Positions 59,119-64,000 of a stretch of 64,000 nt of DNA are shown one piece after another. The stretch's first letter is position 1. Every line of letters begins with the position of its first letter. The notes beneath the pieces were generated by a model, which saw only the letters and a list, made by a program, of their open reading frames with translations, was not told where the DNA came from and made no database searches. The position numbers and the translations under genes were made by a program. The stretch comes from Schistocerca nitens (lineage: Eukaryota > Arthropoda > Insecta > Orthoptera > Acrididae), in NCBI RefSeq assembly GCF_023898315.1, contig NC_064619.1, positions 478,061,376 to 478,125,375 on the forward strand. Reading direction: 5' to 3'.

Positions 59119-59134
59119 GGGGGGGGGGGGGGGG
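59119..59134. repeat. G16 homopolymer
   Basis: Preceded by a C-rich stretch (CACCCCCCTCCCCTC), so it can form a short C/G hairpin or G-quadruplex. It lies at the presumed left edge of the Jockey-like element. Confidence 0.95.
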
Positions 59135-61540
59135 CTTGTGGCTCTTTCACGAGTTCTTGCAGGGCGCAGGTGCACACAGAGGCCCAAACTGTTGTGGCCT
59201 TTTCTTTGTTCCCGAGCTGCATTCCATTCCTTAGGCCCATTACTCCCTGCCCTCGCTCCTTCCCCTCTCTCGGAGTCCTGGCTTACATAGGCCCACCTAT
59301 CCTCCTGATTCGTGCTAATGGTTTTGTTTCTCTTGTTCTTTTTTGGTGTTTGGGTCCCCCATTGGGGTTTGACCTCACCTTCTAAATTTTGTCACTGTAA
59401 TGTGAGCCATCTGAGGAAGAACACCTTACTTTGCATCTTCAGCTTGTGGCTGTACTGCCTCTTTCATTTTTCTTGAACGCCATTGTCTTTTAATGCCACA
59501 TAGCCAGCATGGTACTTAGCCTGTGTGGTAGGGTCGTTATTTACCCTTTTGTTTGAGCATCCTAACACAGGGATCACACTTCTGATACCTGAGATGTTGC
59601 CTCCACATGTAACTTAGGAGTGATTGCTTGTTATTCTGCAGCATCAGAACTCCCAGCAATGGCTACCATGCCAGACGGCACTTGCTTTGGTTCGGTTACG
59701 CGCACAGGGAGAGCCCCTGATTAGAGTGGGTGGTATGAGGATGGCGGCTTTGCGCATGAAACACATTAAGCTCCAAAAAAAGTGGCCATTCTTCTACTAC
59801 GACCATTTCTATATTTTGGAATGGATTTTTTAATGCGGTTTTGTTATGACCTTGCAGCGTACCCTTCCCTGGCTGCACACTGGGAGGAGGGTCAGGTTTG
59901 TTGGCTTGAGGTGAGAGCCTTTATCTGCTAGCTGATTCACCCCAGGATTGACAGGGACACTTTCACCGCCACCAAACCATTATTTTTGTGTGGAAACTAT
60001 CAGACGAGTCTGGTGAAGTGGGCCTCTGAATGAGATATAGCCCGTACTTCCTCGACCTATGAAAGAGGAGTAGGAGTAGTACTGGGACAAGGCCCCTCCG
60101 AAGCCCCCAGAGGTGCCAACTCCCCATGGCAACTAGTCTGACCTCTTGTTTATGAATGCCATCCCGTCCTTATTGGGAACGTATAATGACCCATTGGCGT
60201 AACCACCTTCAGACCATTTACCTCCCATTTGGATCTCAATTCTGTACTTATTCAGTGACATTGAAATGGGTATTAGTCACCTTCCAATCCAGAGCATGTC
60301 ATTCTTTAGGAATCTCATGCTGGTGCTCACTCAGGTTCCATGCTTTGTCGGAACCGGGTTTCTGGTGGCATTTGCATGTTGGTCTGTACAGACGTTGTTA
60401 ACACGTGGACCCTCTTCATACCGCATTAGAAGTGGTTGCTGTCCAGGTCCACATGGACTCCGCAGTTGTGATTTTTAATCTCTCCCTCACCTCCTTCTCT
60501 TGTGGGATTTTAATGGCCATCACCCCATGTAGGTCACTGCTTTTTTGTCTAGCCGAGGTCTCCTCGTAGACAGGTTTCTTGTGGACCACGATCTGTGCCA
60601 CCTTAATGATGGTTCCCATACCCATTTTAGTCTGCTTATGGCAATTTCTCTGCCATTGATCTTTCACTGACTTTCCCTCCCTGCTCTCTTCATTATGCTG
60701 GTCACCGTGTGATAGCCTCTGCAATAGCAACCAATTCCCATTGATTCCCTCATTCCCTTCCCACCTCCCAAAGCCCAGTGTACTCTGCTGGGCTTTCCAT
60801 TGCACTGATTGACCTCTGTATAACTCCCAGGTTGTTTACCTCTTCTTTGTCAGGTTGTATTGACAAGCTCATCCATGATATGTCCAATAATCTTATTCTC
60901 ACCACCGCCATTTTTGGCGTTACACTCTGCACCCTCCAAGGCTGCCAAGTGGTCTTTGTATGGATCCATCAGTTCTTGTGGAACATCTTGCGGCCCATTT
61001 TGCGACAGCATTGGTGTCAGCCTCCTATCCCATTGCCATCCTCCTCTGGAAACTGGGTGCTGAAGTTTTCAACTTAGGTTTTACCCCTTGTTAGGCAGAA
61101 TCGTATAATGAACCTGAATGGGAACATCTTCTGACCCTCTCCTCTTCCCAAAATTAAGTCCCTGGCCCCAATTTCGTCCCTAACCAATTGCTTCAACACC
61201 TCAGTCCTGCACAATAACCATATCTCCTTGGGTGTTCAACCATATTTGGCTTTAGATGTTTTCCACTCTCATTGGAGGGACAGTATTGTGGTTCCTGCCT
61301 GGTAAGGATCCATCATCCCTCAATCGTTACCGGCTGATTAGTCTGACTAGTGTTCCCTGCAAGTTATTTGAATGGCTGATGACTCGTCAGCTCTGTTGTG
61401 ACCTCGAATCTTGGGAGTTTCGTTTCCTGGCAAATATGGCTTTCAGGAGGGACAGTCTACAGTCAATTATCTGCTTCAGTAGGCCTTTCCTCAGTGCCAC
61501 CGCCTTGTAGCAGTTTTCTTCAATCTTCATAAGGCTTATG
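59135..61540 (+). mobile_element. Jockey-like LINE, 3'-incomplete, degraded
   Basis: Plus strand. A long 5' leader runs to about 60200, then remnants of an APE endonuclease (around 60500: LLWDFNGHHPMWVT, the GDFNAHH-type catalytic motif), and the start of an RT at about 61300 (FLPGKDPSSLNRYRLISLTS, VPCKLFEWLMTRQL). It stops near 61540, before the catalytic motifs, where the CR1-like LINE begins. Multiple frameshifts and stops. Within Ahcy intron 3. Confidence 0.78.
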
Positions 61541-61559
61541 ACAGCTTGGCGCCATCACA

Positions 61560-63760
61560 TCTTTCTTACACTCCTTGTAGCTGGAAACATGCCTGACCTT
61601 ATCGATGGTGTCAGTACAGAGACGGGGATTAATGACTGTGGTGTTATTATAGCGACTGTTGTTATGAAAATTAATAAATTGGTCAAGAAGGTGAGGAGAG
61701 TGTTTCTGCTAGAAAGAATAGAAAAGCAAATGTTAGCATCTCGCTTAGACAATGAATTGCAATAATTTAGTTTCATTAAGGTGGACACAGAGGAATTATG
61801 GGCCAAGTTCAAGCAGAATGTGAATCTTGCTCTGGACAAGTATGCACCTAGTAAGTGGTTAAGGACAGAAAAGAACCACCCTGGTTTACCAACGAAATTC
61901 AGAAAATTCTGAACTGTTGTTTCAAGAGAGAATGTGCAGATGGCAACAGGCAAAAGTTAGAAGAGATTTGTGCATCTGTGAAAAGATCTATGCACAAAGC
62001 ATACAACTACTGCCACTGTCGTACCTTAGAAAAAGATCTGGCTGAGAACCCAAGAAAATTATGGTACTATGTAAAAGTGCTAAGTGGGTCAAAGGCTTCC
62101 ATTCAATCAATCATTGAACAGTCTGGTGTGGCAGTTGAAGATAGCAAAATGAAAGCGGAAGTTTTAAACTCTGCATTTCAGAAATAGTTCGTGCAGCACA
62201 ACAGTACAAAGACCATTGTTTGACTGCCACAGAGTGTCCCATATGGATGACGTAGTAATGGTAATAAGCATCCCTGGCATAGAGAAACAACTGAAAGAGT
62301 TGGAAACAAAAAAGATCGTCAGGTCCAGATGGAATCCCAGTTTGGTTTCGCAAAGAATACTCTACAGCATTGGCCCCTTAGTTTGCATTCATTGCTAATC
62401 ACTCACCAAGCACACAAAGTCCCCAGGGTCGATAAAAGTGCAGGTGACTCCCATATATGAGGGGTAGAAGAATAGACCAGTATCTTCAACAGCAGTTTGC
62501 TACAGAATCCTTGAACATATTCTCAGTTTGAATATATTTCATAGAGGCCAGAAAGCTGATGTCCACAAATCAGCATAGTTTCAGGAAGCATTGCTTGTTT
62601 GGAACTCAGCTTGCCCTTTCTTCACACGATTTAGTGTGAACTATGGATGAAAGGCAACAGGCAGATTAATTTCCATATTTCTAGATTTATGAAAAGAACT
62701 TGACATGGCATCCCACTGCAGATGGTTAACAAGGTTGCAAGCATGTGGAATAGGTTCCCAGATATGTGAGTGGCTTGAAGACTTCTTAGTTGATAGAACC
62801 CAGTATGTTGTCCTTGATGGTGAGTGCTCATCTGAGACAAAGGTAGTATCAGGAGTGCCCCAGGGAAGTGTGATGGGACATATATTATTTTCTATATACC
62901 TCAGTGATGTGGCAGACAGAAAACGTGGCAGTCTGCAGTTGTTTGCTGCTGATCCTGTCCTGAACGGGAAGGTGCCGAAGATGAGTGCCTGTAGAAGAAT
63001 ACAAGAGGTCTCTGATAAAAATCTAGTTAGTGCGATGAATAGCAGCTAGCTCTAAAAGCAAGGAAAATGTAAGTTAATGAAGATGAGCAGGAAAAAAGGA
63101 ACCTGTAATGTTCAGATACAGCATTTGAAGTGTCCTGTGTGACAAGGTCACACCATTTAGATATCTGAGTGTAACATTGCAAAGCATTATGAAATTGAAT
63201 GGGCATATGAGGATAGTGGTAGAAAAGGTGAATAGTTGACTCTGGTTCATTGGGAGAATTTTAGAAAAGTGTGGTTCATCTTTAAAGGAGATAGCTTATA
63301 AAACACTAGTGTGACCTATTTTTGAGTACTGCTCAATTGTTTGGGATCAGCACCAGACTGGATTAAAGGAAGATATCAAAGCAATTCACACGGGCTACTA
63401 GATTTGTTACTGATAGGTTTGAAAAATATGCAAATGCTACTGAGGTGCTTCTAGAACATGTATGGGTATCCTTGGAGGGATGATGATGATCTTTGTGAGG
63501 AATACTGTTGAGAAAATTTGGAGAACTGGAATTTGAAGCTGATTGCAGAAGTCATACTGCCACTAACATGCATTTCGCATAAGAACCATGAAGGTAAGAT
63601 ACGAGAAATTAGGGCTCATACAGAGGTATATAGACAGTCATTTTTCCTGTGCTCTGTCTAAGAGTGGAACACAAAAGGAGACGGCTAGTAGTGCTACAGG
63701 GTACCCTCAGCCACGCACTTAATGGTGGCTTGCGGAGTAAGTGCATAAATGTGTGTGTAT
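61560..63760 (+). mobile_element. CR1/L2-like LINE, second family, with TGTATG tail
   Basis: Linker MVKDRKEPPWFTNEIQKILN and LAENPRKLWYYVKVLSGSK (61855-62187), RT fragments (62705-63049) with QACGIGSQICEWLEDFLVDR and VSGVPQGSVMGHILFSIY, a damaged active site (LQLFAADPVLN where FADD is expected), and a C-terminal block with RARTE-like AHTEVYRQSF near 63620. It ends ACCCTCAGCCACGCACTTAATGGTGGCTTGCGGAGTA...TGTGTGTATGTATG at 63700-63765. Several frameshifts and stops. Plus strand, within Ahcy intron 3. Confidence 0.87.
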
Positions 63761-63765
63761 GTATG

Positions 63766-64000
63766 TAAGGTCCTCCTTGGCACTCTGTGTGGTGTTGGTA
63801 GCTCCATGCAGCATATATACGTCGAATGATAAAATACAAAACAAATATTTGAACTACTACAGGATATCACATGCATAAAAATGACATTTTTCTGTAGTCT
63901 TTAACTAGCATAAACAAATTAAAATTGTAGATATGCTTGCTTATTTATAGACAAGGTGGCATGCCATATAACTAAGTGTACCTCTGTTTTTTAAGTAATC
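63766..64000. other. Right edge, no feature recognised
   Basis: AT-rich sequence, presumably Ahcy intron 3. No exon seen. Confidence 0.4.

Overview
This is a piece of a large, repeat-rich arthropod nuclear genome. The best fit is an orthopteran of the grasshopper/locust type (Schistocerca-like). That call rests on recognising the tRNA-derived SINE ending in AGAGCCATTTGAACCA, the RTE and CR1-like LINEs, several Tc1/mariner families and long TE-filled introns. It is recognition by eye, not a database result. Only one host gene can be identified: Ahcy (adenosylhomocysteinase), whose promoter and first three coding exons lie at about 55.18-58.76 kb on the + strand. The rest of the gene must lie beyond the right edge.

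Layout. 0-0.9 kb: edge-cut Ty3/Gypsy fossil (-). 3.3 kb: complete SINE. 4.1-4.8 kb: RTE LINE 3' end (-). 5.7-6.1 kb: minisatellite of 31-bp units that are each a dyad. 6.3-7.7 kb: Tc1-like transposon with clear TIRs. 8.9-9.6 kb: internally deleted mariner-type element with ~110-bp TIRs. 10.6-11.8 kb: decayed Tc1-like element abutting a Gypsy-type gag fossil (11.8-12.8 kb). 13.6-16.7 kb: LINE nest with two SINE insertions. 16.7-17.3 kb: two unclassified repeat modules that recur elsewhere. 18.7-19.5 kb: LINE 3' end. 20.5-21.7 kb: Tc1-like element. 22.8-23.5 kb: two SINEs of a second family. 23.6-24.9 kb: mariner (DD34D). 28.6-29.0 kb: ~150-bp tandem repeat. 29.3-31.9 kb: nearly full-length RTE LINE. 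33.5-35.0 kb: Helitron-like element. 35.3-51.0 kb: old Gypsy element flanked by ~1.1-kb LTRs and carrying a rearranged LINE, a Tc1, two SINEs and a TA microsatellite. 51.0-51.4 kb: 168-bp tandem duplication. 51.8-52.4 kb: MITE-like repeat. 54.1-54.6 kb: probable solo LTR. 55.2-58.8 kb: Ahcy exons 1-3, with a SINE and a Tc1 in intron 2. 59.1-61.5 kb: Jockey-like LINE. 61.6-63.8 kb: CR1-like LINE.

The elements do not form a pathway; they form a stratigraphy. Clear target-site duplications (3.3, 12.1, 14.7, 15.8, 44.0 and 56.0 kb) and TIR-plus-TA boundaries allow relative dating. The most unusual structure is inside the LINE at 37.9-41.6 kb. Between its endonuclease and reverse transcriptase lies a ~595-bp filler made of a direct copy of its own endonuclease segment plus an inverted copy of a sequence now lying beyond its 5' end. 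I found no convincing new multi-gene system. The strongest candidates for undescribed biology are that templated filler, the dyad minisatellite and the recurring 'AAGATGGC/GACGTCA' repeat modules.
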